Shown here: positions 10,490-21,000 of the stretch, piece by piece | Layout of the letters: each line of letters starts with the position of its first letter | Position numbering within the stretch: position 1 is the stretch's first letter | Assembly: GCA_014885115.2 (NCBI GenBank) | Contig: WKLE02000049.1 | Location: 1 to 34,009 of the forward strand | Reading direction: 5' to 3' | DNA from: Asterionellopsis glacialis | Taxonomy: Eukaryota > Bacillariophyta > Plagiogrammaphyceae > Rhaphoneidales > Asterionellopsidaceae | Length of the DNA stretch: 34,009 nt | The notes under the pieces: generated by a model | What the model was told of the DNA's origin: nothing | The model's database searches: none | The model's input: the letters and a program-made list of their open reading frames with translations, nothing else | Position numbers and translations under genes: made by a program

Positions 10490-11149
10490 ATTTGGTGATG
10501 GGCAATAAATAGTGATTTATGAAAGGGACTTGGCGGGCGGAGAAACAGGTTCCATCATTATTTTTTAATCCCGAACTATATGAAAAACTGTAAGAATGAT
10601 TAAAAAACTTTATCTAGTATATAAATATTATTCTTAAATCCAAATACTCCACAATTCTTACTTAAAAGGTAGTAGTCGTGGCCGCTCCTGTTGTCCTTTT
10701 TTTCCTACAGAGCTTCTACGTATTTACTATGAAAGAAAGCGTAGGCTTCTGCAGTACATTTGAAATTTTTTGTTTAAGGGTATCAGATATTTCCTATTCA
10801 CAGCAAGAGTAATTTTCTCGTACAATACCATTGTCCAGCAATACTCCTGAGTGCTTCTTTTGGCAATGACACCATGATTTCGATATCCGCGTCGTCAAGG
10901 AGCAGAACTCTCTCCGTTCCGACCATGACAAATACATGATTCAGATGATGACTTATAATAATCATCACCACCGAAGTGAAAAAGAGAGGCCGCGACCCTT
11001 TAGGGCCTTTAGGGACCAAAATGCAAATTGGCCAATACAGTATTGCCACCCCATCCAGCTTGTTTTTTCTAAGTACACAATATGAACCATCCTAGTTTGA
11101 CCAATTATATTAATGCGTGCCCTTTTTTTACTAAGAAAAACAGTCTGCC

Positions 11150-11614
11150 ATGCTTGAAAAGGGAGTCATCCTGTTTTTTGCAATTGGACAAGCTGGAAGT
11201 TTAGAGCCAAGAAACTATGCTTTTGCTGCTGCTGCTGCCGTCATGGAACCAAATGGTGTTGTTACACCAGGATAAAGCCCTTCTACCCTTCAAGTACATC
11301 ATCCTGCAAGACTCTCCCTTTTTAGTAGTGATGATGAAGAAGAGGGGGCTGTCTGCGTGGTATGTGGTAGCAGTCCCTGCAAGTAAGTTAAGTTCAGACC
11401 GGCCGTCATTGAACAGATTTCACTACTATTTTTATGTGAAATAAGAGATGGCAGGGAGTTTTTTGTTGATAAGGATGGTGTAGATGCAACTAACAATTTC
11501 ATGAGAAAGGCACTGTACAGGACATTTATTTCAGGAAATTATGGGCACTTTGGGCAAGTGGCCAGAATTCCCATTGTTAGCTGTATTACAGATCAGATAT
11601 TGTCAGAAATCTGA
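11150..11614 (+). pseudogene. Degraded coding remnant, one frame with two in-frame TAA codons
   Basis: A single reading frame of 154 codons from ATG 11150 to TGA 11612-11614 is interrupted only by TAA at 11271-11273 and 11396-11398. The translated blocks are protein-like: an Asp/Glu-rich stretch before CVVCGSSPC, then RPAVIEQISLLFLCEIRDG, DKDGVDATNNFMRKALYR and NYGHFGQVARIPIVSCITDQ. The CxxC...PC motif followed by YG.xG...RIP..C is reminiscent of a multi-copy diatom domain that I recall from uncharacterised proteins; this is unverified. GTAAGT...CAG at the second stop could be read as a 15-nt intron in frame, but such introns are not known in diatoms. A decayed mobile-element-associated gene is the simplest reading. 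Confidence 0.4.
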
Positions 11615-11635
11615 CTATTAAGATGGACTATATTG

Positions 11636-12360
11636 TTATGGTAACTGGAAAATGAGATCCCTTGAAGAGACAAAGTGACACTTACTTTTAAAGGCCTCTT
11701 CCTGCTGCTGTTTCTTCCTTATTTTACTACTGCTGGGTGTGGAGGTTTTGTTCTTGTCAGCTTCATTGATAATAGGTACGCTACTCCTGATAGCTGAAAT
11801 AGCAACATCCAAAACAGCCAACACCCTGTTGAGGATGTTGTTCTTCTGCATGATGTTCCAGAAGTACAGAATATGGGTTTTGTACTACCCCTTGAGGAAG
11901 TTGAAACAGCTGTTGTTCTGAAACTGACAACAATTGTTATGGTGGCTATCATTTTCATCATACTGGTTGTCTTCATCTTGTCCAAGAATCCTATTGCTCC
12001 CACCGTTACCCCTTCTTTCATATGCAGAGATAACCTTTGATGTAAACATATCAAGAATGGTGGCAACCATACCTTGAGTAGGAGTAGCAGTAGGAGCAGA
12101 AGGAGTGCAGCTGGTTGCTGGGGAGGGATGGGCAACATAACAGATTCTTCGTCATCTGTATTGTCATCATCCCTAGTGGCAACTTCTGACAAAAAAGAAA
12201 GAGAGGTAAGGTTCTTGGATACTTGAGAAGGTTCTGCTGGTGAAACTTGAGAGGCCTGGCCAAGAGGAGGCATGTCATCACCAACTGTGGATCATGCAAA
12301 TTCTTCATCTTCATTACTAATTTGACTTGATGGGACCTCAGGCTGGGAAGAAACAAGGGT
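11636..12360 (-). pseudogene. Frame-shifted remnant of an unknown gene
   Basis: On the minus strand, protein-like composition jumps between frames. A first block (about 12330-12120) reads VPSSQISNEDEEFA, a stop, then DDMPPLGQASQVSPAEPSQV and VATRDDDNTDDEESV. A second block in another frame (about 12120-11930) reads TPTQGMVATILDMFTSKV and SNRILGQDEDNQYDENDS. A third reads QLPQGVVQNPYSVLLEHHAEE. A fourth (about 11810-11690) reads RVLAVLDVAISAIRS followed by a basic tail (KIRKKQQQEEAFK) that meets a plausible GTAAGT donor. At least one stop and three frame changes are needed to join them. It is either a pseudogene or a poorly assembled segment. No family is recognised. Confidence 0.35.
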
Positions 12361-12679
12361 CCACAACAATGTCAGCATGACAAGAACTGAAAAATAAACA
12401 ACAATCCACCTAATGAGGAAATGAATTTGAGAAATACTTGAAGGGGATCTGGAGTAACAGAAAGGTTTGTTGTTGTGTCAGTAAGGTATGTTGCTGTATC
12501 AGTCATATTATTTCTTCTTTTGTTTGAACATATCATCATAAACAACATGATCAAATGTTGATAAACAACAAAAAGAGTTGCACAGATATTACATATTACT
12601 CATAAGTTTCAGTACTGTACAAAATTTTAGAAGACATGGACAGAACGACTGTTGAGACATGTGTGTGTGTGTTACAGTG

Positions 12680-12800
12680 TTTTCAGCTTTTTGAAAAGTA
12701 GTGCACATGAAGAGGCAGAATTTCTGGTTTCAGGGCGTATTTAGGCCACCCAAAAAAGATTCAAGGGGTTGTGGTTTTCAGCTTTTCAGCTTTTTGAAGA
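12680..12800 (-). repeat. Dispersed repeat, copy 2 with a partial extra copy
   Basis: 12741-12800, read on the minus strand, matches 5922-5992, sharing CTTCAAAAAGCT, GCTGAAAACC, the AACCC.TTGA core and TTTTTTGGGTGGCCTAA. The block 12680-12702 repeats the ACTACTTTTCAAAAAGCT part a second time. The two loci are inverted with respect to each other and bracket 6.7 kb. Confidence 0.7.
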
Positions 12801-13266
12801 GACCCCTGCTCAGGGGTGGTACAGTAGTTAACATACCCAGGTAATATATTTTATATATATTAAATATCTGTTAATTCTGGTAAGGTACATGTGAGTCTAC
12901 ATGCATTTATCTAGAACTATCAGTCCAAGTTTTGTAGACAGATATAATATTACCAGGTACATGAATTTTGTCATTTATGTACGAGTACATTATTTTACGG
13001 AACGAAATCCAAAACGAAATCCAATTTGTGTATTTTTCTTTGCCAGGGATGTTTCTGAGAGACAGGTGTTCCGAAGCACAAATAGACATACGGCCACAAA
13101 CTTCCTTTCAGACGTGCCGAAGATCCAAGACACAGCGAGCCAGAACCTCTCGTCGAGGGTGTCAAGTACTGTCAAGACGATCGAAAACTGCTCTGGAATT
13201 TGAAACCTTCGACACTTGATCACGGTGCATATATTTCTTACGTGTAATGTAAGATAATTCCTAGAT

Positions 13267-14505
13267 ATGATGGCAAAATCATGCGTTGGCAAAAAGATGA
13301 GTGTCAAGACCCACGTGTCAATATTATCATCACAGAAAGATAAGGAAAATGCGATATCCGCAACCGATCTTCCTATTGAACTTTTTTCATTGATTTTTTC
13401 GTATCTACCATCATCGAAAGACTTATGTTCAGTTGAATGCACGTGTCGGGATTGGAGAGATGCTATGCACCGTGATGAATGCGGTGCATTTTGTTGGCGA
13501 AATCTTACCATTTTAAAAATCATTGGTGGTGGCTCGGACAGCTCGGACGATTCTTGTGAGGAAGAACGAAATCACGGCCAACGATTTATTGACCAATGTC
13601 GATCAAAGTTGAGTATTCCAAGTGCATTTCGTATTGAAAATCTACCAACGGTCCACTCAAGTGCTTCCATGATGGGCAACGATGGGCCATCAATACCTTC
13701 ATCAATGACATCAATTGCAAAACAATTGTACAGAACTGCACGGATTCCTCCTAGTACGTTTGTATTTCCAGAAGACGATGTAGAACAGAAGGACAACATG
13801 AATTGTTTGCATCTATATCCCTGGAGAAATTTTGATCATAACCGCGCAGCCATAAGCCGAGGTGGCTATGTGTGTTCTTCATCACCACCGCCAGTGACTA
13901 TGATTCGATCTCCTTGCGGCGATGAGCATTGCCTTGCTATTCTATCTAATTGTAAACCTTACTACTTTGAGGTACGTGTTGGACCACGCCCTTACAAAAC
14001 CTCATTTGCATCTAGAATTCATTCAAGTGAATGTCTTTCTGTGGGTTTGTGTTCTTGGGGATTTCCGCTTCATGGCTTCCAACCAGGTTGGCCCTACAAC
14101 AACGCTGTGACATCTGTGGGGTACCATGGCGACGATGGTAAATGCTTTGTGAATTCCACGACGGGATATAACTTCGGACCGAAGTTTGGTACGAAGGAGG
14201 GAGACGTAATTGGTTGTGGTCTTGATTGTGTAAATCGATGTGTATTTTTCACTTTGAATGGAAAATTTGTAGGATATGGGGCGTACGATGTAGAAGAGGG
14301 GTCAGTGCTATATCCCGCTATTGGTATTGGGACCTACTCTGAAATATACTGGAATTTTGGAACTGAACCTTTTGTGTATGATCTGTCGCAATACGATGAA
14401 ACTCGTGGTGCAAAGCCTCCTAGGAATGAGGCGGGTGGTTTTCGTTCTATACGAAGGAGGCCATGGCATTTTTTGGAAACCAATTACCCTACTGCAGAGG
14501 CATAG
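13267..14505 (+). CDS. F-box and SPRY domain protein
   Basis: This is a single-exon frame of 412 residues. An F-box is visible at about 33-72 (LPIELFSLIFSYLPS, then CTCRDWRDAM), the segment that binds SKP1 in SCF ubiquitin ligases. The C-terminal half is a SPRY/B30.2-type domain (about 230-390): YYFEVRVG, SVGLCSWGFP, SVGYHGDDGKCFVNS, GDVIGCGLD, RCVFFTLNGKFVGYGAYDV, LYPAIGIG and WNFG. These are the standard SPRY strand signatures, including the GDxIGCGxD and FTLNG elements. A Ser/Asp-rich linker (about 88-100) separates the domains. By family logic the SPRY domain selects the substrate and the F-box links it to the ligase; the target is unknown. The start at 13267 is the first of two adjacent Met codons; Met-11 is an alternative. 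Confidence 0.88.
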   Translation: MMAKSCVGKKMSVKTHVSILSSQKDKENAISATDLPIELFSLIFSYLPSSKDLCSVECTCRDWRDAMHRDECGAFCWRNLTILKIIGGGSDSSDDSCEEERNHGQRFIDQCRSKLSIPSAFRIENLPTVHSSASMMGNDGPSIPSSMTSIAKQLYRTARIPPSTFVFPEDDVEQKDNMNCLHLYPWRNFDHNRAAISRGGYVCSSSPPPVTMIRSPCGDEHCLAILSNCKPYYFEVRVGPRPYKTSFASRIHSSECLSVGLCSWGFPLHGFQPGWPYNNAVTSVGYHGDDGKCFVNSTTGYNFGPKFGTKEGDVIGCGLDCVNRCVFFTLNGKFVGYGAYDVEEGSVLYPAIGIGTYSEIYWNFGTEPFVYDLSQYDETRGAKPPRNEAGGFRSIRRRPWHFLETNYPTAEA

Positions 14506-14917
14506 GTTGGATTGCGCAAGAACCACAATGAACGATGCCTCTTGGTGTAATTTCCACTTTCATTCATTTTCTAGACTAACTTGACTACCCAGGCATACCA
14601 ATGGTGAGAGGAAATCACGTTCAACTATTTGAAATTCTATAGAATAGGGTGAAGGAACAACTTGCAACGAACCCACGTTAAAAATATTATAATCCAATTC
14701 ATTTTATACAAAATGGCCTCACTCAAGTGTAAAGCACCTCTATAAGAATGGTTACCAGACTTCCTTTCTTTGTTTTTCCTCAAAGGTTGTATCATATTGT
14801 GTCTACTAGTACTAGAGGGCACTAGAGATAAAAATAGAACGCTTGCACACATGATGTGATCCCAGTGTTTCAAAAGAACTTCAACAGTTCGTTCAGATGA
14901 TGGCCCCAAAATGTAAA

Positions 14918-15033
14918 AGAACAACACCCGGGATTCCAACGTGGTCCCCCACCGTAGTACTAACCGGGCCAGAAGATGCTTAACTTCGCTGAGCAGACGG
15001 GAAGCGGTGCTGTCATCTTTGTATGGTCGTTCC
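14918..15033 (-). rRNA. 5S ribosomal RNA
   Basis: The reverse complement reads GGAACGACCATACAAAGATG at the 5' end, then CAGCGAAGTTAAGCATCTTC (loop A/box A region) and GGTTAGTACTACGGTGGGGG (box C region), followed by the CCCGGGTG segment and GTTGTTCT. These are the conserved blocks of eukaryotic 5S rRNA. The ends pair as helix I: GGAACGAC with GTTGTTCT makes eight pairs, two of them G-U. The length is 116 nt, normal for 5S. A TTTT tract at 14918-14915 provides the expected RNA polymerase III stop. The internal box A and box C elements serve as promoter. It is a single copy in this window, not an array. Confidence 0.93.
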
Positions 15034-15262
15034 TGCAGTTCGGTAACAACCAAAGATACATTAACCGATAAGTTACGATGGTACAATCATGGAATTATCT
15101 GGTAGAATGATTCAAAAGTGGTCTAGTACTGTAAGTAGAAGATCTATGTTCTAGAGCAGGCTCTCTAGAGAGATAGTTTTCATTCGTCTTCCATGATCTT
15201 TAGGACCAGGTCCTCTAGCTGCTAACTACAACATGAACACTTATAGAAAAATGAGTGGCTAA

Positions 15263-15282
15263 CACTACGTAGTGCCGTACGG
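15263..15282. promoter_or_regulatory. Two adjacent perfect palindromes
   Basis: CACTACGTAGTG (12 bp) is followed directly by CCGTACGG (8 bp). They lie between the 5S rRNA gene and VPS25. They could be a protein-binding site, or chance. Only the sequence symmetry supports the call. Confidence 0.3.
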
Positions 15283-15684
15283 ACCGAAAGTACCATACTC
15301 GCACCATGATCTAATATATCCTAAACCTTAAGTAGAATAGATCTTCACTCAGGAGCTCGTAGTCCCACAGCAGACAGCAGGACGCCAAGAAGGGGACATT
15401 TTTTGACTCTGCTCTAGAGCTGTCTTCGCTGGAGTTTTACCAGAGTACTTATAATACTGCTCGTTGCAGCGCTATCTCCGAGTCCACATCTCCCGACATA
15501 ATCTTCTGATCATTGGATTGACGCCAGCATTTTTAGGTCCTCTTACCTGGATTCCCTGTTGCATTTGCGAGGCCCTTATCAATCGCTTCAAAATTTTCGA
15601 TTCCAATAACCGTGGATCGATTAAAGTCACTGTGTTAACGAGCTGTCCTGGATTTTAAAGGGTAATAGATAATAGCTGATCAAA

Positions 15685-16458
15685 ATGGGTGGAAGAGATT
15701 TTGAGGTAAGATTTGCGCGAATCGGCATCTCTTGGGTTTTTCTTTTGAATATTGAATAATTCTTAAAAAAAAAAAAAGCCCTGTTGGATTATGAGTTTTG
15801 ATCAAATGGAATGTTTGTATTATCAAATTATTTTGAAATGAAATGAAACACCAACGCATCTTCGTTTCCTTTCTTCTTCTTTGCTATTATATTGCCCGTG
15901 TCGAACATCTTGAAACAAACCAACCACCAAAATAATGTAAAAAAGTTTCCTGAATTTTATAGTTTTCCACCATTCTTTACAATTCAACCTGTATTGGCAA
16001 CACGTGAAAAACAATTAAATTTATGGCGTGAATTAATTTTAAGATATCATACCGAATATAAAATTAAAACTTTGGTAGTTCATGACTGCCCGTTGTGGAA
16101 AAATACAAGTATTGGTCGAGAATTGGATACACAAGATATACAAGTTATAATGGCAGATTTGGTACAGAGCGGCCATGGCGAATGGGAAGACCCTACTGTA
16201 CAAACACGATGCCGTATCTTATGGAGAAAACCAGAACAATTGGCATCTGATATATATGAATGGGCTCAATCGAATGGATTCGTGGGGAGTGTATGTACAG
16301 TATATGAATTACATAGTGGTGAAGATGTCAATGGTATGTCCTTTCAGGGGGCAGATGAAGAATTATTACGACGTGCCCTTGAAATATTAGAAAATCAGGG
16401 TAAATGTACAATGTTCAAGGGTGATACATCATCTGAAGATGGTATCAAGTTCTATTGA
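15685..16458 (+). CDS. VPS25: VPS25, ESCRT-II subunit, with a 21-nt first coding exon
   Basis: Exon 1 (15685-15705) encodes only MGGRDFE. The intron is 15706-15945 (240 bp, donor GAG|GTAAGA, acceptor AAAAAG|TTT, phase 0). Exon 2 (15946-16458) begins FPEFYSFPPFFTIQP, the PPF-containing N-terminus typical of VPS25, followed by TREKQLNLWRELILRY. The 177-residue product matches the family length (human about 176). Two winged-helix domains are expected; the second, with FVGSVCTVYEL, binds the ESCRT-III subunit VPS20/CHMP6 in studied systems. The protein acts on endosomal membranes in multivesicular body sorting. The frame extended upstream to 15892 (MPVSNILK...) lies within the intron and is less likely, because the conserved sequence starts exactly at the splice acceptor. 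The 3' end converges with ALG14, 241 bp away. Confidence 0.88.
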
Positions 16459-16699
16459 TCGATTTTCATCTTGCGTTTGGTTTAGAGAGATGAAGTTGTA
16501 AAATAAACAAACACTATTTCTTTTCGTTCCTTTACACAGCTTTGCCTGTAATATCGTGTCCACTTTTAGATGAAATCATTATTATTTTTTGAACAAGAGA
16601 GATATCGTCATTAAGTCAAAGGTTAGTTGATGTGAACATGAATGAGTTTGTCAAAGAAACGTAGTTTGGAAAAGTAACTTCGAATGTTAGTTTGAAATG

Positions 16700-17636
16700 T
16701 TATTCTGATTTACTTTTATTGGGTACAAATGTAGACACAGTTTGACTCCATGGATATCGTTGATGCAATTCATCCCAATGAACAACAAACATATCGGCTA
16801 TTGGATATAAAAGTTTTCCTGTGAGGGATAAACTAGAGAAGGAGAGGAATATCATTTTTTATAAGTGCGACGAGCGACAACATTTAAAAAAAAGAATGTT
16901 AGAGACACATTGAGATATAAAACCGCTTTCCCTCCTCCTTGGGAACGTTGATCATTACATCACGTATAAAGTATTGAAGCACTTACCTACAAACACGACA
17001 AAAGGATTCGACAAATACAATGTTCCCTTCTATGATCCCCATGAATCGATACAGCAAGGTTGCTATAGCAATAGGTAAGCATGTTCCAGGACCATTACAT
17101 AGTAATAGATTCGGTCGTACTTGTCCAACAATATAAAATGCATACGGGAATGCATACAATGTTGTTAGAGTACTTGTCAAATAACTTTGTCCAACTTCAC
17201 GACTTCTTGGAATTTTATAGATCATATCAGGTTCTGTATTTCCAAAAGCTTGTATTCGTCTTTCACTTGTATCATCCGTTGTCGCTATCACAAATACAAG
17301 TGGTGTATATCTTTGTTTTGTATCCAATGGTTTTAATAATTGTAGCATTTCAGTTGTATGACCACCACTCCCTAAAACTACTAATGTTTTCATGGTTTTA
17401 GATGGATCACCTTGAATAGCAGTACCATGACGAGTAGATGGGTGCTGTTTCCGACGTGAATATATTACGACCGCTATAAAGAGGATTCGAACAACTAGAA
17501 CGAGTAAAAAGAACCAAATCCATGTTGGTATGATTTGTAAAAAAGATAGCAGTGTGCTGATGCTTCCATGGATCATCATCGTCGTGGTCGTTATCCCAAA
17601 CACAAAGTTTGAGAGGTGTTTTGACTGCAGATTCAA
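16700..17636 (-). CDS. ALG14: ALG14, membrane anchor of UDP-GlcNAc transferase, two exons
   Basis: Exon 1 is 17636-16987 and exon 2 is 16832-16700. The intron is 154 bp (donor AG|GTAAGT, acceptor CTCTAG, phase 2). The join reads ESFCRVCS-LSLTGKLLYP and the product is 260 residues. ALG14 recruits the catalytic ALG13 to the ER membrane and adds the second GlcNAc to dolichol-PP-GlcNAc. One membrane segment is visible near residues 38-60. The glycosyltransferase-like N-domain follows: VVLGSGGHTTEMLQLL (the GSGGHT nucleotide-sugar fold motif), YKIPRSREVGQSY, and LLLCNGPGTCLPIA (the NGPGTC motif). The exon 2 end, DMFVVHWDELHQRYP, matches the family C-terminus. The first 20 residues before MMIHGS may or may not be translated. 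Its 5' end faces the WD40-TPR gene across 397 bp. Confidence 0.92.
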
Positions 17637-18033
17637 GATTTTTTCGATTTGGCGGAGAGAAAAAAAAATCGACCAAGATTATGCATTAGGGTTAGTTACG
17701 TCACAGATTCTGTCATGGCGTGTCAGGATTGCGAACGCGAGATCTTTTATATCTCACCCGCCGCCTCGCTTGTGTCTGCGGATGACTCAAAAAACCCAAA
17801 ATCTCTATCCTTTGCCGAATTTTAGCACATCACCACCCGGAAGCTACTGCCGAAGAACAATCGAAATCTCTAAGAGAGGATCCCTCAAGTGGGTCTTGGG
17901 TAAGAGGCTCATCAGCCCCGAATGTGACTTGTCTGTCTTGATAGTATAGGCAAGTGTGATCCATTGTAAGACACATTACATAATTTGAACAGAGAACTTC
18001 AATCGTTCTCTTTTAGAGAAAATTCGAAACATC
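17637..18033. promoter_or_regulatory. Divergent promoter region, ALG14 / WD40-TPR
   Basis: 397 bp lie between the start codons of two divergently transcribed genes. The region must contain both 5' UTRs and core promoters. No specific element can be named with confidence. The plus-strand frame across it (17530-17949) overlaps ALG14 antisense and is not a gene. Confidence 0.5.
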
Positions 18034-21000
18034 ATGAGCTTTGACAACAATAATAATGAGAATTCCTCTTTCCAAAAAGTGGAACAACATCCTCAATCAG
18101 CTCTTTTTCATCAACCTACGAATAGTCGTAAGAACGGTATCCTCTCACTTTTAGTAGCTCGTCAAGAATATGGAAATTTATCTCATTGTAAAGCGAAATT
18201 TCGAAATTCACGTGTAACACCTACAACCTTATCATCTTCCATTGCATGGTACGTCAAGACAAACGTTACTCCCCGTATTAAAAACACACAAAGGCTCAAC
18301 CTTTGTACTCCCTGATGATATATGAAATCATTGTTTATCATTCGCGTTTGAGAACTTTCAAGAATAATTATATATTTGCTAACAATTGTTCTCTTTTTCA
18401 ATTTTATAAAACAACGCATGAAAAACAGGAATGTACCACGAATGCAAAATATGATTTTAGCTGTAGGTCCAGCTACACCTGCAACAAATACAAATATAAA
18501 TACAAATCGTACAAGATCAGATACGAACAATACTGAGGATGATGAGGACGAGGATCAAAATAATGATGATATTTTATCTGCTTCCTCTTCTTCTTCCTCT
18601 GCCGCTTCTGAACCGCAATCATCATCTGGCTCTACAATGAATGAACCGTCACAAAGTCGCCGTGATGAAGTTTATGAAATGAGTGTTGAAGAAGCTAAGG
18701 ATGAGGAGGACGATGAGGAAGAACAGGATGAGGAGGAGGAAGATGAGGATGAGGATGATGATTCTGGTGCGCAAGCTCATCAGCGTACACGTAGTGGTGT
18801 CGGTAGCAGTGGTAGTAGTGGACCTCGTTTATCTCAACATGCTGAATGGTTTTTACGTGCTGTTTCAAATCGAGATGCTGAAGCACAGGAAAATGAGTAT
18901 CATGATGCTGGTGATAGCAATGATGATGACGACGACGATATTGAACAAGAAGAAGAAGCCTCTTCAGCATCTCCTCACAGAAGAAGGATTCGAGATAATT
19001 CATCCGATGAGGAGGAGGAGGAGGAGGAAAGTACACCCTTGGAAATAGCACAAAGAGCTATTCTTGAATGGATGGATGCAGATGATGGTGACGACGATGA
19101 AGATAATGGTGATGATGATGACAGCGACGATGCTGCAGTCTTGGCTGAAGCAAATGCAATTCGAAGGACTCGGATACGATCTGAACGACATCATCCTCGT
19201 AATAACATTGTGCATGAGGCCGCACCATCCATGAGACATGGTGGCTGTATCAATACCGCGGCATGGTTAGATTGTCCTTGGCAGTTATCATTATGCGGTC
19301 ATTCATCAAGCGATGATGGGTATCCGTCACCTTCATCCATTGGGTCCAACAATACTGCATTTCATTTTGGCAGTGCCGGTGATGATTCATCATCATCTTT
19401 GTTAAAGGCTTCATCGGCACACAATTGTCCAACACAACTTATTACATCAGGTGATGATCGATTAATCAAATTTTGGGATGTGCGCTATGCTATGGGAAGT
19501 TCCAATGTTTTCCCTGGTGGGATTGATACAGTTTGTCCATTTTCTGCACCTACGGTTGCCTCACCAGAAGGCACAGTTAAAGAATGGAAAAGATATCAAA
19601 AGCATTGTAAAAATCCACCACCTGGAAGTGTCTTACCACTTATATCACTCCCCACAGGTCACCGTGCCAATGTATTCCATGTCACACCTGTTGCACACCA
19701 CCCTGGAAAAGTTGCATCGTGTGGTGCAGATGGTTACTTGCGTTTATCTGACCTGCAAAGTACATCCACTGCTTCCATCGTTGTTAGTCCTGAATACCAA
19801 GATGAATTATCAGGAATATTGCCAGCAGGACTGTTGAGTTTAAGGTATGTACAAAGCCAGTAATAATTAATTTCCTCTCCTTGGTAACATTCTTCTCATG
19901 TTGCAAATCCACTTCCTTTTGTACTACTGCAGACCTGGAATGTGTTTTTCGCATCACTTTCTAAATGCAAATATTGGATTACTTTGTAGTGAACGGGGGT
20001 TGCGAAGGTTTGATTTGAGATTAGGCCCACGTGAACAACGATCACAATCTATCTTGGGTGGACCTTACCGTACGTGTAAGGCATGTGCCGTTTGGTCATC
20101 ATCATCTACCATGGACGATGATGTAGAATCAGCATACATCTTTGCTGGTGGGTCTTCTGGCGATGTAGCTTTGTATGATTTACGAATGGTGGATGGATCA
20201 GAAAGTAAAGTTGTTCAACATTACCGACCACGAGGGTTGGGCCCTAATGCATCTGTATCTGTCAGTGGTCTTGATGTGTCTCGTGACAAACGTGAGCTAT
20301 TGGTTTCATATGAAAATGATCAAATTTATTCCTTCCCAATTTTTCCAAATGCAAAATCAGCTGCAGGTCCCACGGTAGATGAATTAACAGCCTGTTGTCA
20401 AGAAATTGATAGTGATGAGGCTGGAAGTAGTGTATTGACAGAATTAGCTTCTTATGGGGGACATTTGAATCGATTTACCTTCCTCAAAAATGCTAAATAT
20501 GCTGGTCCTCAAGATGAATATATTTGTACTGGGTCTGATTCTGGACATGCATGGATATATGAACGAGCAACAGGGGCAGTTGTATCGTTACTAAATGCAG
20601 ACCATTCCACTTGTAATGGGGTAGTGCCACACCCAACGCTACCCCTGTTTGTGACGTATGGTATTGATTCCACTGCTAAGCTGTGGAGAGCCACAACCCC
20701 TGTAGACTTGGATGTGGATGACTCTCCTCTTGGACGGGCAAGATGTTCCAATATGCAAAATTATGAGAAAAGTCCTGTCGTACAGAGCTGGAAGAATGTT
20801 CAAACAACGTTGCTCTCTGTAAGTGATTCTGGGGATTCTGAAGACGAAGACTATAATATACTTCCGGACCAAGTACCAACTCGAGATGAAGAATTGGAAA
20901 GAAGTATCTTTGAGAGTTTGGGTAGTATTTTCTTTCGAAGAAGACGGAATGGTCCACATGGTCCTGGAGGGCCGTGCATTGGAAATAATTTACAGAATCT

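Larger units (their letters stand above)
9694..13266. other. 3.6-kb gene-poor, repeat-rich region
   Basis: The left end should hold the promoter of the polyQ repeat protein and the right end that of the F-box/SPRY gene. In between lie a long fold-back element (10288-10489), broken coding remnants on both strands (11150-11614 plus, 11636-12360 minus), a GT run (12661-12672) and an inverted copy of the repeat at 5922-5992. No intact gene was found. The frames at 10798-11049, 12901-13203 and 12968-13219 have no protein-like features that I can defend. Confidence 0.55.
14506..15684. other. Intergenic region containing the 5S rRNA gene
   Basis: Apart from the 5S rRNA gene (14918-15033), I see no gene here. 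The 149-codon minus-strand frame 14637-15086 runs straight through the 5S sequence and is a shadow. The plus-strand frame 15464-15658 has no family features. Two perfect palindromes lie side by side at 15263-15282. Several CTCTAGAG-type short palindromes occur around 15150-15170 and 15412-15420. Confidence 0.5.

Noticed and set aside
11395..11410. 15-nt GT-AG intron that would remove an in-frame stop
   Set aside because: Introns this short are known from some ciliates, not diatoms, and another stop remains upstream; decay is simpler.
12990..13523. 177-codon minus-strand frame
   Set aside because: Overlaps the F-box coding sequence antisense and shows no conserved motifs.
14637..15086. 149-codon minus-strand open frame
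   Set aside because: It runs through the 5S rRNA gene on the same strand; the conserved RNA explains the sequence and the peptide has no family features.
15391..15440. Possible snRNA 3' part: ATTTTTTGA Sm-like site followed by a CTCTAG/CTGGAG stem
   Set aside because: None of the diagnostic U1, U2, U4, U5 or U6 sequences is visible upstream on either strand.
15464..15658. 64-codon plus-strand frame upstream of VPS25
   Set aside because: Ends before the VPS25 ATG in the presumed promoter; no domain and no splice link to VPS25.
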